From Pseudomonas sp. TCU-HL1 (GTDB lineage Bacteria; Pseudomonadota; Gammaproteobacteria; Pseudomonadales; Pseudomonadaceae), in contig NZ_CP015992.1 of NCBI RefSeq assembly GCF_001708505.1, positions 806,001-870,000 on the forward strand: a DNA stretch of 64,000 nucleotides. The letters are read 5' to 3'. Made by a program: the position numbers and the translations under genes. This document shows, one piece after another, positions 1 to 7,326 of this stretch. Numbering within the stretch: position 1 is the stretch's first letter; each line of letters begins with the position of its first letter. The notes under the pieces were generated by a model. The model had not been told where the DNA came from, did not search any database, and was given only the letters and a program-made list of their open reading frames with translations.

Positions 1-746
1 GGCAACAGGGGAACGTCCAGCCGCTGCTGCAGGCGCAACAACAGGTCGCCCTCCGGGTATTTGGCAAGCAGGTGGCGCATGCGCGTCTGCTCGGGTGTCG
101 CCAGTTCGAGGAACAGTTCCAGCAGCGCTTCCACCAGGGCAGGCACCTGCCTGCGGTAAACGGCGGCCAGGGCCGGGGCATCGTCGGCGGCTTGTGGCGG
201 GCAGCCAGCCAGGCCGAAGGCGAACAGTGCGTGGTCGCCCGGGCCCATGGCGGCCAGCCAGAGGTCGTGGGGGTGTTCCAGCATCGCCATGGATTCTCCG
301 CCATCCAGCAGCAGGGCGAACTTGGGCGAGAGTGCGTGGAAGTGCGCCTGGTCCTGTAGCAGGGCGAGGAGCTGCCCGGCCAGCGACGAGATATCCACAG
401 GGGCGGAAGCATCCAGGCCGGCCAGCGGGCTGACCATCAGGTTGCGCACATCGTCGGCACCGGGGGAGCCTGCGCCGAGGCCTGCAGCCAACAGGGCGTC
501 GATCAGAGCCTGCTCGGCACCCGGCTTCACGCCGCGAATCTGCAGGTTGGAACGGTTGGTGGCCTCGATCACGCCGCTGGCATGCGCGCTGGCGGCAGCC
601 GCCACGGCGCGGGCCTGGATCGAACTCAGGCGGCCACAGGGCAGCTTGATTCGGCAGATGCCACCGTCCTTCGCCTGGACGATGCGCAGCAATCCCGGGC
701 AGGCCGAGGGGCGGACGGATAGCGATGTGGGCTGGGCGTGCTTCAC
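1..746 (-). CDS. cobG: Precorrin-3B synthase CobG (partial, C-terminus beyond window)
   Basis: Reading the minus strand from a GTG at 746 gives a continuous frame to the window edge. The N-terminal part contains the ferredoxin/sulfite-reductase-like half-domain seen in CobG (CPGLLRIVQAKDGGICRIKL, then NRSNLQIRG). CobG is the oxygen-dependent iron-sulfur enzyme that contracts precorrin-3A to precorrin-3B in aerobic B12 synthesis. A TGA lies directly before the GTG in the same frame, so no longer start exists; GTG is the best start but its ribosome binding site is weak. A cobalamin riboswitch lies upstream on the same strand, so B12 should repress it. It is divergent from cobL. The Fe-S ligand cysteines expected near the C-terminus are outside the window. 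Confidence 0.85.
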   Translation of the reverse strand, partial: MKHAQPTSLSVRPSACPGLLRIVQAKDGGICRIKLPCGRLSSIQARAVAAAASAHASGVIEATNRSNLQIRGVKPGAEQALIDALLAAGLGAGSPGADDVRNLMVSPLAGLDASAPVDISSLAGQLLALLQDQAHFHALSPKFALLLDGGESMAMLEHPHDLWLAAMGPGDHALFAFGLAGCPPQAADDAPALAAVYRRQVPALVEALLELFLELATPEQTRMRHLLAKYPEGDLLLRLQQRLDVPLL

Positions 747-850
747 TCAGGTCACCATGTTCGGCGTCGCGGCGACCCGGTTCCCTAAGCTAGGGACAAC
801 GTTGCACCGATACACCCCGCTCGATGCGACCACACGCGACTGGTTTCACC

Positions 851-1012
851 GGCAGGTCTCCTGGCTGGCAGGTCGTCGTCCCGTGCGGCCTTCCCGATAA
901 TTCAGTGGCCAGAATGCATGGACTCGCTGCTTACAGTTGCGGGGGCAGCCACGGTTTGTCCGTGTTCCCTTTTAAACCGGGGCGACTATGGGTCGCGCCG
1001 GTAACCGGCGAA
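851..1012 (-). promoter_or_regulatory. Cobalamin riboswitch upstream of cobG
   Basis: The minus strand carries the conserved cobalamin-riboswitch core in the right order: AGGGAACACGG, then GGCTGCCCCCGCAACTGTAA (about 945-925), and the 3' CCAGGAGACCTGCC near 851-864. The B12 box is 105 bases upstream of the cobG start, so it should lower cobG expression when adenosylcobalamin is high. Outer limits are approximate. Confidence 0.9.
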
Positions 1013-1019
1013 GGGCGCT

Positions 1020-1048
1020 ATTATGCCCGCTTTGCCCGGACCTATGAA
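1020..1048 (-). promoter_or_regulatory. Candidate sigma-70 promoter for cobG
   Basis: On the minus strand TTCATA (1048-1043) and CATAAT (1025-1020) are separated by 17 bases, placing a start of transcription a few bases before the riboswitch. Judged by eye only. Confidence 0.45.
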
Positions 1049-1105
1049 AAGGCTGCCTGTCGGGAGCCGAACGGCTCTGGCGTTTTCAGATATCGAGGAC
1101 AGCGA

Positions 1106-2332
1106 ATGCAGCCCTGGCTGACCGTGGTGGGAATTGGCGAAGACGGCTATGCGGGCCTGGGCAAGGCCGCGCGCCACGCCCTGCTCGGCGCCGTCGAAGT
1201 GGTCGGCGGCCCGCGCCAGCTCGACCTCCTGCCGCGTTGTATCCGCGCCCGCCGCAGCCCCTGGCCCAGTCCTTTTTCTCTGGCCCCCGTACTGGAGAAG
1301 CGCGGTGCGCCGATCTGTGTGCTGGCCAGCGGTGATCCCATGCTGTTCGGCGTAGGCGCCAGCCTCGCGCGGCAAGTGGCGGTGGAGGAGATGCGCGTGA
1401 TTCCCGCGCCCTCGTCCTATTCCCTGGCCGCTGCGCGCCTGGGCTGGCCATTGCAGGAGGTGACTCTGCTCTCCGTGGTGGCACGCCCGCTGGCTGCGCT
1501 CAATGCCCACCTGCACAAGGGCGCGCGTCTGCTGGTGCTGAGCAATGACGGCAGCAGCCCCGCAGCCATCGCTGCAGTGTTGGCCGAGCGTGGCTTGGGC
1601 CCCAGTCGAATCACCGTGCTGGAGTATCTGGGTGGGGAGCGTGAGCGGCGAATCGAGGGCATTGCCAGCGACTGGTCACTCACCGAAGCCGCCGTGCTCA
1701 ATCTGGTGGCCATCGAAGTCCAGGCTGACGAAGGCACCCGCACGCTGCCGCTGACCACCGGTTTGCCGGACGATGCCTTCCGCCACGATGGCCAGCTCAC
1801 CAAGCGTGACGTACGCGCCATCACCCTCGCGCGACTGGCGCCGCGTCCGGGCGAGCTGCTCTGGGATGTGGGGGCCGGCTGCGGATCCATCGGCATCGAG
1901 TGGATGCGCGCGCACCCAAGTTGCCGTGCCATCGCCATCGAAGCCAATGAAGGCCGCCAGGCGCACATCCGCCACAACCGCGACGCCCTGGGGGTGCCCG
2001 GCCTGCAACTGGTCGCCGGCCAGGCCCCGGCGGCGCTGGATGGCCTGCCCGCGCCGGATGCGATCTTCATCGGCGGCGGCGTCACCGAGCCCGGTGTGCT
2101 CGACACCTGCTGGAACCAGCTCAAGCCCGGTGGCCGCCTGATCGCCAATGCCGTGACCCTGCAAAGCGAAGCCACCCTGGTGGCCTTCCGCGACCGCCAC
2201 GGCGGCGAGCTCACCCGCATCGCCATCGCCCAGGCCCAGCCGCTGGGCGGCTTCGACACCTGGCGCTCGGCATTGCCGATTACATTGCTTGAAGTGGTGA
2301 AGCCCGCGCGCAAGCAGGTGCAGGATGTGTAG
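1106..2332 (+). CDS. cobL: Precorrin-6Y C5,15-methyltransferase (decarboxylating) CobL
   Basis: The 408-residue protein has the two-domain CobL layout: an N-terminal tetrapyrrole methylase (CbiE-like; VVGIGEDGYAGL at the start, ASGDPMLFG near residue 75) and a C-terminal class I SAM methyltransferase (CbiT-like; DVGAGCGSIGIEW). It methylates C5 and C15 of precorrin-6B and removes the C12 acetate carboxyl. The frame is open upstream to 824, but that part overlaps the cobG riboswitch, so the ATG at 1106 (GAGGAC upstream) is chosen; length fits the family. It starts the plus-strand run cobL-cbiD-cobK-ferredoxin. Its stop codon lies inside a palindromic repeat. Confidence 0.93.
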   Translation: MQPWLTVVGIGEDGYAGLGKAARHALLGAVEVVGGPRQLDLLPRCIRARRSPWPSPFSLAPVLEKRGAPICVLASGDPMLFGVGASLARQVAVEEMRVIPAPSSYSLAAARLGWPLQEVTLLSVVARPLAALNAHLHKGARLLVLSNDGSSPAAIAAVLAERGLGPSRITVLEYLGGERERRIEGIASDWSLTEAAVLNLVAIEVQADEGTRTLPLTTGLPDDAFRHDGQLTKRDVRAITLARLAPRPGELLWDVGAGCGSIGIEWMRAHPSCRAIAIEANEGRQAHIRHNRDALGVPGLQLVAGQAPAALDGLPAPDAIFIGGGVTEPGVLDTCWNQLKPGGRLIANAVTLQSEATLVAFRDRHGGELTRIAIAQAQPLGGFDTWRSALPITLLEVVKPARKQVQDV

Positions 2333-2429
2333 GTTGGTGCTGAGCAGCGCGAAGCCCAACAAGGAGTGCGAAGCGCTCCCGGTCCCGCGCGGCGATCGTT
2401 GGGCTTCGCTGCGCTCAGCGCCAACCTAC
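2329..2429. repeat. Long inverted repeat, GTAGGTTGG family
   Basis: The left arm (GTAGGTTGGTGCTGAGC) and right arm (GCTCAGCGCCAACCTAC) are nearly perfect complements around a spacer of about 37 bases, with GAAGCCCAAC/GTTGGGCTTC also paired. A second member of the family lies at 44846-44929. It fills most of the cobL-cbiD gap and could attenuate or stabilise the transcript. Confidence 0.85.
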
Positions 2430-2460
2430 ATAAAGATCGTGAGCGGACCTGCCATTCCCC

Positions 2461-3558
2461 ATGCGTGACGAAACCCCCGAACAACCCGCGCCGCTGCGCA
2501 GCGGCTACACCACCGGCAGCTGCGCCACGGCCACTAGCCTCGCGGCGGTGCGCCTGTTGCTTGGCGGCGAGGCGGCGGATGCGGTAGAAATCACCCTGCC
2601 CAAAGGCCAGCAGGTGCTGATGCGCCTGGAGTTCTGCCGGCTGATCGAGGGGGGCGCCGAGGCTGGCACGCTGAAGGATGCCGGCGATGACCCCGATGTG
2701 ACCCACGGCGCGCTGATCTACGCCCAAGTGCGCCTCGCCGCTGAGCCGGGAGTGCGCTTTCACGCCGGGCCTGGCGTCGGCACCGTTACCAAGCCCGGCC
2801 TGACCCTGGCGGTGGGCGAAGCGGCGATCAACCCGGTGCCCCGGCAAATGATGACCGAACACCTCACTCGTCTCGCCGACGAGCATGATTACGCCGGTGG
2901 CTTCGAGGTGACCATCTGCGTCCAGGGCGGCGCCGAGCTGGCACTGAAGACCATGAATCCGCGCCTGGGCATTCTCGGCGGTATCTCCATCCTTGGTACC
3001 ACCGGCATCGTCCGGCCCTTCTCCTGTTCGGCCTACATCGCGTCGATCCATCAGGGCATCGATGTCGCCCGCGCCAACGGCTTCACCCACCTGGCCGCCT
3101 GCACCGGCAATGCCAGCGAAGACGCCATGCGCCGCCGCTACCACATGGACGACACCGCCCTGATCGAAATGGGCGACTTCGCCGGCGCCGTGCTCAAGCA
3201 CCTGCGCAAGGCGCCGGTGGAAAAGCTCAGCCTGTGTGGCGGCTTCGGCAAGATCAGCAAACTTGCCGCCGGCCATATGGACCTGCACAGCGGCAGCTCC
3301 AGCATCGACCTGCCGCTGCTGGCACAGTGGGCCGCCGAGCTGGGTGCCAGCGACGAGCTGCAGGCGTCCATGCGTGGCGCGAATACCAGCCAGCTGGCGC
3401 TGGCCATGGCCCACGATGCCGGCATTCCACTGGGTAACGCCGTCTGTGCCCACGCCCTGGCTTTCGCCCGCAAGACGGTGCCGGCCAGCGTGGCGTTGGA
3501 AGTCTTCGCCATCGACCGCCAGGGCAACATCGTCGGCGAGGCCGTGGAGCAACCATGA
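2461..3558 (+). CDS. cbiD: Cobalt-precorrin-5B C1-methyltransferase CbiD
   Basis: The 365-residue protein has the CbiD N-terminal signature LRSGYTTGSCATA and the later IPRN-equivalent segment; length matches the family. CbiD uses SAM to methylate C1 during corrin ring contraction. It was first described in the anaerobic route, while the rest of this cluster (cobG, cobM, cobN) is aerobic; in pseudomonads CbiD replaces CobF. The ATG at 2461 follows the repeat after cobL and has no strong Shine-Dalgarno sequence. Its end overlaps cobK by four bases (ATGA), indicating translational coupling. Confidence 0.92.
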   Translation: MRDETPEQPAPLRSGYTTGSCATATSLAAVRLLLGGEAADAVEITLPKGQQVLMRLEFCRLIEGGAEAGTLKDAGDDPDVTHGALIYAQVRLAAEPGVRFHAGPGVGTVTKPGLTLAVGEAAINPVPRQMMTEHLTRLADEHDYAGGFEVTICVQGGAELALKTMNPRLGILGGISILGTTGIVRPFSCSAYIASIHQGIDVARANGFTHLAACTGNASEDAMRRRYHMDDTALIEMGDFAGAVLKHLRKAPVEKLSLCGGFGKISKLAAGHMDLHSGSSSIDLPLLAQWAAELGASDELQASMRGANTSQLALAMAHDAGIPLGNAVCAHALAFARKTVPASVALEVFAIDRQGNIVGEAVEQP

Positions 3559-4286
3559 AGCGCATCCTGCTGCTGGGCGGCGTCACCGAGGCGTTGGCGC
3601 TGGCGCGTCGCCTCGGTCCTGAACATGTCTACAGCCTTGCCGGTCTCGGCAAGGTGCCGGATGACCTCGCCTGCCAGGTGCGCGTCGGCGGCTATGGCGG
3701 CGCGCAAGGGCTGGCCCGTTTCATCGCGGAGGAAGGCATTGGCCTGCTGGTCGACGCTACCCATCCTTATGCCGCACAGATGAGTCGGAACGGCGCTGCC
3801 GCCGCCGAAATGGCCGGCATTGCCTGCTGGGCCCTGCGGCGTCCTGGCTGGCAGGCGGGCCCTGAGGACGACTGGCGTAACGTGGCCGACTGGGCCGAAC
3901 TGATCGTCGCCCTGAAGGACTTTTGCCGCCCCTTCTTCACCCTCGGTCGCGAACCGCTGGAACACCTGCACGAGATTCCACCGCAGCAGCACTGGGCGGT
4001 GCGCTGCCTTCAGGGGCAGCCGGCCGGCGCGCGTTATGAGGTGATCGGCGCGCGTGGCCCCTTCAGCCTCGACGGCGAGCGAGAACTGTTCTCTCGCTTG
4101 CAGAGCGATGTGCTGATCAGCAAGAACAGCGGCAGCCAGTCCACCGAACCCAAGCTGCAGGTTGCCCGCGAGCTCGGGCTGCCGGTGCTGATTCTCAAGC
4201 GCCCGGAGCTGCCTGCCGTGGCCCGTGAATTCGATTCCGTCGAGGGTCTCTGGCAGGCCCTCGCCACTTACCTGGAAACCCCATGA
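3555..4286 (+). CDS. cobK: Precorrin-6A reductase CobK/CbiJ
   Basis: The 243-residue protein begins with a nucleotide-binding RILLLGGVTEALALARRL and has the family motif LLVDATHPYAAQMS (about residues 62-75), the C-terminal KNSGSQSTEPKLQVARELGLPVLILKRP also being typical. It reduces precorrin-6A to dihydro form with NADPH. Start overlaps the cbiD stop, and its own stop overlaps the next gene by four bases, so the three genes are one transcription unit. Confidence 0.92.
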   Translation: MKRILLLGGVTEALALARRLGPEHVYSLAGLGKVPDDLACQVRVGGYGGAQGLARFIAEEGIGLLVDATHPYAAQMSRNGAAAAEMAGIACWALRRPGWQAGPEDDWRNVADWAELIVALKDFCRPFFTLGREPLEHLHEIPPQQHWAVRCLQGQPAGARYEVIGARGPFSLDGERELFSRLQSDVLISKNSGSQSTEPKLQVARELGLPVLILKRPELPAVAREFDSVEGLWQALATYLETP

Positions 4287-5005
4287 GCGCAACACCCTAC
4301 GCCCGCGTGCTGTTCGCCGGGCCGGACCTTTCCGAAGGCTCCTTCGCTGAACTCTTCCGCCGCCAGCTCATTGCCTTGCGTGGCGAGGCTGCCCTGGCCG
4401 AAATCGTCGATACCAGCGCGGGCGATGACGCGCTCTGGCAGCGTGTGCAGGAAAGCCCGCGCCCGCTGCTGGTGATCGACCTTGACCCCCAATCCTCTGC
4501 CCAGCATCTGGACTGGCTGCGTAGCGGGCTGGCGGCACTGGACGCCCCTGAGCAACTCTTCGCCGCCAGCCTGTTCGGCCAGTTTGACAGCGACCCAGCC
4601 AGCGCCGCCTGCATCCTGGCCGAACGTCGTGAACTGCACCTGGACTGCGTGAATGTGCCGGCGCTGCCGGATGCCCATTCCTGGTCCTGTATCCCGCCCC
4701 ACGCCCGCCGCCTGCTGCTGTGCAACGGCCCGCGCTGCACCCGCCGCGGCGCCCTGCCGCTGTGGAAGAAACTGCGCGAGACCCTCAAGGCTGCCGGCAA
4801 GCTGGAGTGCGAAGGCGGGGTGCACATCACCCGCACCCAGTGCCAGTTCCCCTGCGACCTTGGCCCCACCGCCAGCCTGTATCCGGAAGGCGAGTGGTAC
4901 CGGATTCGCGACGAGGAAGAGGTGCTGCGCTGGGTGCAGGAGCGGATCGTGGAAGAACGGTCGGTGCCGGAGATGTTGATGAAGGTTTTCGTGCAAGCCG
5001 GATGA
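4283..5005 (+). CDS. Thioredoxin-like [2Fe-2S] ferredoxin domain protein of the cobalamin operon
   Basis: A 240-residue protein whose C-terminal third has the four-cysteine pattern of thioredoxin-fold ferredoxins: C-x4-C in LLCNGPRCTRRG (about residues 148-153) and C-x3-C in TQCQFPCDLG (about 188-192). The N-terminal part (about 1-140) resembles nothing I can name. It overlaps cobK by four bases. The family is common near cob genes; an electron-transfer role in the pathway, for instance serving CobG or cobalt reduction, is an inference. No signal peptide, so cytoplasmic. Confidence 0.75.
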   Translation: MSATPYARVLFAGPDLSEGSFAELFRRQLIALRGEAALAEIVDTSAGDDALWQRVQESPRPLLVIDLDPQSSAQHLDWLRSGLAALDAPEQLFAASLFGQFDSDPASAACILAERRELHLDCVNVPALPDAHSWSCIPPHARRLLLCNGPRCTRRGALPLWKKLRETLKAAGKLECEGGVHITRTQCQFPCDLGPTASLYPEGEWYRIRDEEEVLRWVQERIVEERSVPEMLMKVFVQAG

Positions 5006-5016
5006 CTCCAGTGTTT

Positions 5017-5142
5017 CCGGCGCGAGTCACCCCTCTACCTCTGGGGTGAAGCGGCACGCAGTCGGAAGCACCGCTTCCGGTGCCGATGAACGCCGGAGCG
5101 CGCAGCGATCTGGCCGGGGCGCAGGGCGGGGGCCGGGGGTGA
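5017..5142. repeat. Degenerate CCCTC/GAGGG-type inverted repeat
   Basis: GCGAGTCACCCCTC at the left and GGGGGTGAGGG at the right are the arms of the repeat family found at 8441-8564 and 12406-12539. It separates the convergent ferredoxin-like and VWA genes and may act as a two-way terminator. Confidence 0.5.
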
Positions 5143-5152
5143 GGGTGCTGGG

Positions 5153-5794
5153 CTAGAGCTCGGAAATGACCCGGTACTCCGCCCCCAGCTCCTGCGCCAG
5201 TTCCTTCGCCCGTCCGAGCCGGATCGGTCCGCCTTCAATGTCCACCAGCAGCGTTGGGCAGCTCAGCGGTTCCAGCGCCGGCCAATCCTTCAAGCGCCCA
5301 TCGGTGAGTACCAGCATCCGCTGTGCCTCGGCCGGTTTCTGCCGTTGCCGCCGCGCTAACCAATGGGCGGATTGCTGCAATGCATCGATCAACGGGGTGC
5401 CGCCTCCGGCGCCGAGTTCGGTGAGCCAGTGGTGCAGGGCGGGGGACGCTTTCTGACCTTGCCAGAGCCACTTGGGCTGGCGCCCGGTGGCGTGGAGCAC
5501 GGCGAGGCGGGCGCGCTGACGGTAAGCCGCTTCGAACAGGCCGGCCAGCAGGCCCTTGGCCTGGGCGAGCGCCCCGTGGCGGCGGGTGGAGGCCGAGGCG
5601 TCCACCACCACCAGCCAGAGCTGCTCGGGCCGCTGGCTACGCGGCGCGCGAACCAGGTCGGCGGCCGTGCGCGGGCGGCCGCGCAGCAGGGTCGGCAGCC
5701 ACTGGACAGCTCCATCGGTTCCCGCGCGGCGTGCGCCGCTGCGGCCATTGCCGAGGGTGCCGGGTCTGGGCCGGGCACCCGCCCCTGTGACCAT
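5153..5794 (-). CDS. VWA-domain protein, ChlD/BchD-like chelatase subunit
   Basis: The protein (213 residues from ATG 5794) has a von Willebrand A domain with a MIDAS motif, VVVDASAST (D-x-S-x-S), then a GGTPL threonine and a VLTDGR aspartate. It lies 14 bases after the ChlI-like ATPase and near cobN. Magnesium chelatase ChlD and cobaltochelatase CobT share this C-terminal domain, so this is probably the VWA subunit partnering the AAA+ ATPase and CobN in cobalt insertion. It is much shorter than a full ChlD because the AAA domain is missing. The start is uncertain: the frame stays open to 5884, overlapping chlI. Confidence 0.8.
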   Translation of the reverse strand: MVTGAGARPRPGTLGNGRSGARRAGTDGAVQWLPTLLRGRPRTAADLVRAPRSQRPEQLWLVVVDASASTRRHGALAQAKGLLAGLFEAAYRQRARLAVLHATGRQPKWLWQGQKASPALHHWLTELGAGGGTPLIDALQQSAHWLARRQRQKPAEAQRMLVLTDGRLKDWPALEPLSCPTLLVDIEGGPIRLGRAKELAQELGAEYRVISEL

Positions 5795-5808
5795 GCGCGG
5801 GCGGATGC

Positions 5809-6810
5809 TCAGGGCTTTTTTGGCCAGCGCGGCAGCTCGCGCCGCTCTCCCATGGGTACGGCTTGTGCAGGCAGTTCGCCCCATTGGCCTTCGCCACTGG
5901 ATGCATGGGGCGGCGAGCCGGCGGGTGGGGATTGCGGCGGCTGCGCGGCGGCTGGCGGGGTGTGGGTACGGCGGTGGGCAAGGGCGAAGTGCTCGACGGC
6001 GTCGATGTCCACGGTCTCGATCCGATCAGCCCCGCGCCACGCGGCATGGGCGCGGGCGGCACGCAGCCAGACCAGGTCGGCGCGCAGGCCGTCGACACCG
6101 GCGGCGAAGCAGCGCTGGGCGATTTCATCCAGGGCGGCATCGTCCAGTGGAATGCCGGGTAGACGCGTGCGGGCGTCCTGGCAGCGCTGGGCCAGGGCCT
6201 GCTGCTCGCCACTCCACTGGGCGATGAAACCCTGCGGGTCAGCGTCGAAGGCCAGGCGGCGACGGACGATTTCGGCGCGTTCGACCGGTTGCGGCTGGCC
6301 GTTCTGCAGCACTTTAAGGCCGAAGCGGTCCAGCAGTTGTGGGCGCAGTTCGCCTTCCTCGGGGTTCATGGTGCCGATCAGTACGAAACGCGCCGGGTGG
6401 CGATGGGAGATGCCGTCACGCTCCACCAGGTTCACGCCGCTGGCGGCCACGTCCAGCAGCAGGTCCACCAGGTGGTCCGGCAGCAGGTTCACTTCATCCA
6501 CATAGAGCACGCCGCCGTGAGCCTTGGCCAGCACGCCAGGGGAGAAGCGCGCGCGGCCTTCGCCGAGGGCGGCGTCCAGGTCCAGGGTGCCGACGATGCG
6601 TTCTTCGCTGGCGCCCAGGGGCAGGGTGACGAAGAGGGCGTCCGGCAGCAGGTCGGCAATGCCTCGGGCCAGGGTCGACTTGGCCATGCCGCGCGGGCCT
6701 TCGATCAGCACACCGCCAATGGCGGGATCGATGGCCGCGAGGTAGAGCGCCAGCTTCAGTTCATCGGAACCGACGACGGCGCTCAGTGGAAAGTGGGGAA
6801 GGTCGGACAT
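5809..6810 (-). CDS. AAA+ ATPase, magnesium-chelatase subunit I (ChlI/BchI) family
   Basis: The 333-residue protein has Walker A GPRGMAKST (about residue 37), Walker B VLYVDEVNLL, and the ChlI-type sensor segment GTMNPEEGELRPQLLDRFGL. These are the hallmarks of the ATPase subunit of Mg/Co chelatases. With the adjacent VWA protein and cobN, and no CobS/CobT seen in the window, it likely powers cobalt insertion into hydrogenobyrinate a,c-diamide. The ATG at 6810 is preceded by AGGA at a good distance; an open stretch up to 7041 overlaps the divergent aroF leader and is rejected. The C-terminal 50 residues are Pro/Ala-rich linker. Confidence 0.85.
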   Translation of the reverse strand: MSDLPHFPLSAVVGSDELKLALYLAAIDPAIGGVLIEGPRGMAKSTLARGIADLLPDALFVTLPLGASEERIVGTLDLDAALGEGRARFSPGVLAKAHGGVLYVDEVNLLPDHLVDLLLDVAASGVNLVERDGISHRHPARFVLIGTMNPEEGELRPQLLDRFGLKVLQNGQPQPVERAEIVRRRLAFDADPQGFIAQWSGEQQALAQRCQDARTRLPGIPLDDAALDEIAQRCFAAGVDGLRADLVWLRAARAHAAWRGADRIETVDIDAVEHFALAHRRTHTPPAAAQPPQSPPAGSPPHASSGEGQWGELPAQAVPMGERRELPRWPKKP

Positions 6811-6878
6811 GGCGGGTTCCTGAAAACGCATGGCGGGCATGGTAGCGAAAGCCCGAACGGGCCGATAGAAATCAATGA

Positions 6879-6907
6879 TTGAACGGCGCACGGCGATGCA
6901 GTAGGTT
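6879..6907 (+). promoter_or_regulatory. Candidate promoter for the aroF leader
   Basis: TTGAAC (6879-6884) and TAGGTT (6902-6907) are spaced by exactly 17 bases and sit 27 bases before the leader-peptide ATG at 6934. Judged by eye. Confidence 0.45.
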
Positions 6908-6933
6908 AGCCAGCATTCGCTTTGGAGATCGTC

Positions 6934-7053
6934 ATGCCGCACTTCGCTTCCACTTCGCCCATCGCTCGCCCGGCTCAGGCCCTGGCGCGTGTGCGCGTGG
7001 CCGCTGCGGCCAGCTATTTCTATGGGTATTGGTTTAGCCACGGGCTGGCCTGA
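6934..7053 (+). CDS. Aromatic-rich leader peptide 1 (39 aa) of the DAHP synthase gene
   Basis: A small frame with a good ribosome binding site (GGAG six bases before ATG 6934). The peptide ends with a run of aromatic codons: residues 27-36 read SYFYGYWFSH (Tyr, Phe, Tyr, Gly, Tyr, Trp, Phe). The codon run at 7022-7029 (ATGGGTAT) is perfectly complementary to ATACCCAT at 7053-7060 just after the stop, the layout of a 1:2 pairing in amino-acid attenuators, and a strong terminator follows at 7103. Since the downstream gene makes the first step of aromatic biosynthesis, stalling at scarce aromatic tRNAs should favour readthrough. Not verified experimentally here. Confidence 0.75.
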   Translation: MPHFASTSPIARPAQALARVRVAAAASYFYGYWFSHGLA

Positions 7054-7102
7054 TACCCATCAGGCGGCCCACTCCAGCAGGGTCGCCGCCAAAGCTCCAC
7101 GA

Positions 7103-7140
7103 AACCCCCGGTCGGCAACCCGACCGGGGGTTTTTGTTTT
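7103..7140 (+). terminator. Intrinsic terminator/attenuator before aroF
   Basis: CCCCCGGTCGG and CCGACCGGGGG form an 11-bp GC stem around CAAC (stem 7105-7130), followed by TTTTTGTTTT. It lies between leader peptide 1 and aroF on the same strand, so it must be bypassed to express aroF. A competing upstream hairpin GGCGGC/GCCGCC (7063-7090) may take part in the switch. Confidence 0.9.
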
Positions 7141-7182
7141 CCGGCCCACAAGGCCAAACACATGAAATTCGAGGATCGCACC

Positions 7183-7284
7183 ATGATCAGCTACCGCACC
7201 TACCAGACCTATTACCGCAACTCCGACTGGCGATTTAGCCGCGCAGGCTCCGCACAGACACCGTTGAATCGAACACCCAGATAG
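7183..7284 (+). CDS. Second aromatic-rich small peptide (33 aa) before aroF
   Basis: Between the terminator and aroF a second small frame opens at ATG 7183 with GAGGA eight bases upstream; an in-frame ATG at 7162 would add seven residues. The start MISYRTYQTYYRNSDWRFS contains four Tyr, one Trp and one Phe in 19 residues, far above the average. It ends 42 bases before the aroF ATG. It may be a second control peptide acting after the terminator, or a fortuitous frame; codon enrichment and the RBS favour translation. Confidence 0.5.
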   Translation: MISYRTYQTYYRNSDWRFSRAGSAQTPLNRTPR

Positions 7285-7326
7285 CGCCGCGCGCGGATAG
7301 AGCCGCGCCGGCTGAGGACGCCAGTC

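Noticed and set aside
72..900. Several plus-strand frames at the left edge
   Set aside because: The minus strand encodes CobG with family motifs; the plus frames are shadows of it.
1417..3552. Minus-strand frame of over 700 codons opposite cobL-cbiD
   Set aside because: It covers parts of two real plus-strand genes and shows no domain.
6810..7041. Longer start for the ChlI-like ATPase
   Set aside because: It would overlap the aromatic leader peptide and lacks conserved sequence; ATG 6810 has a good RBS.
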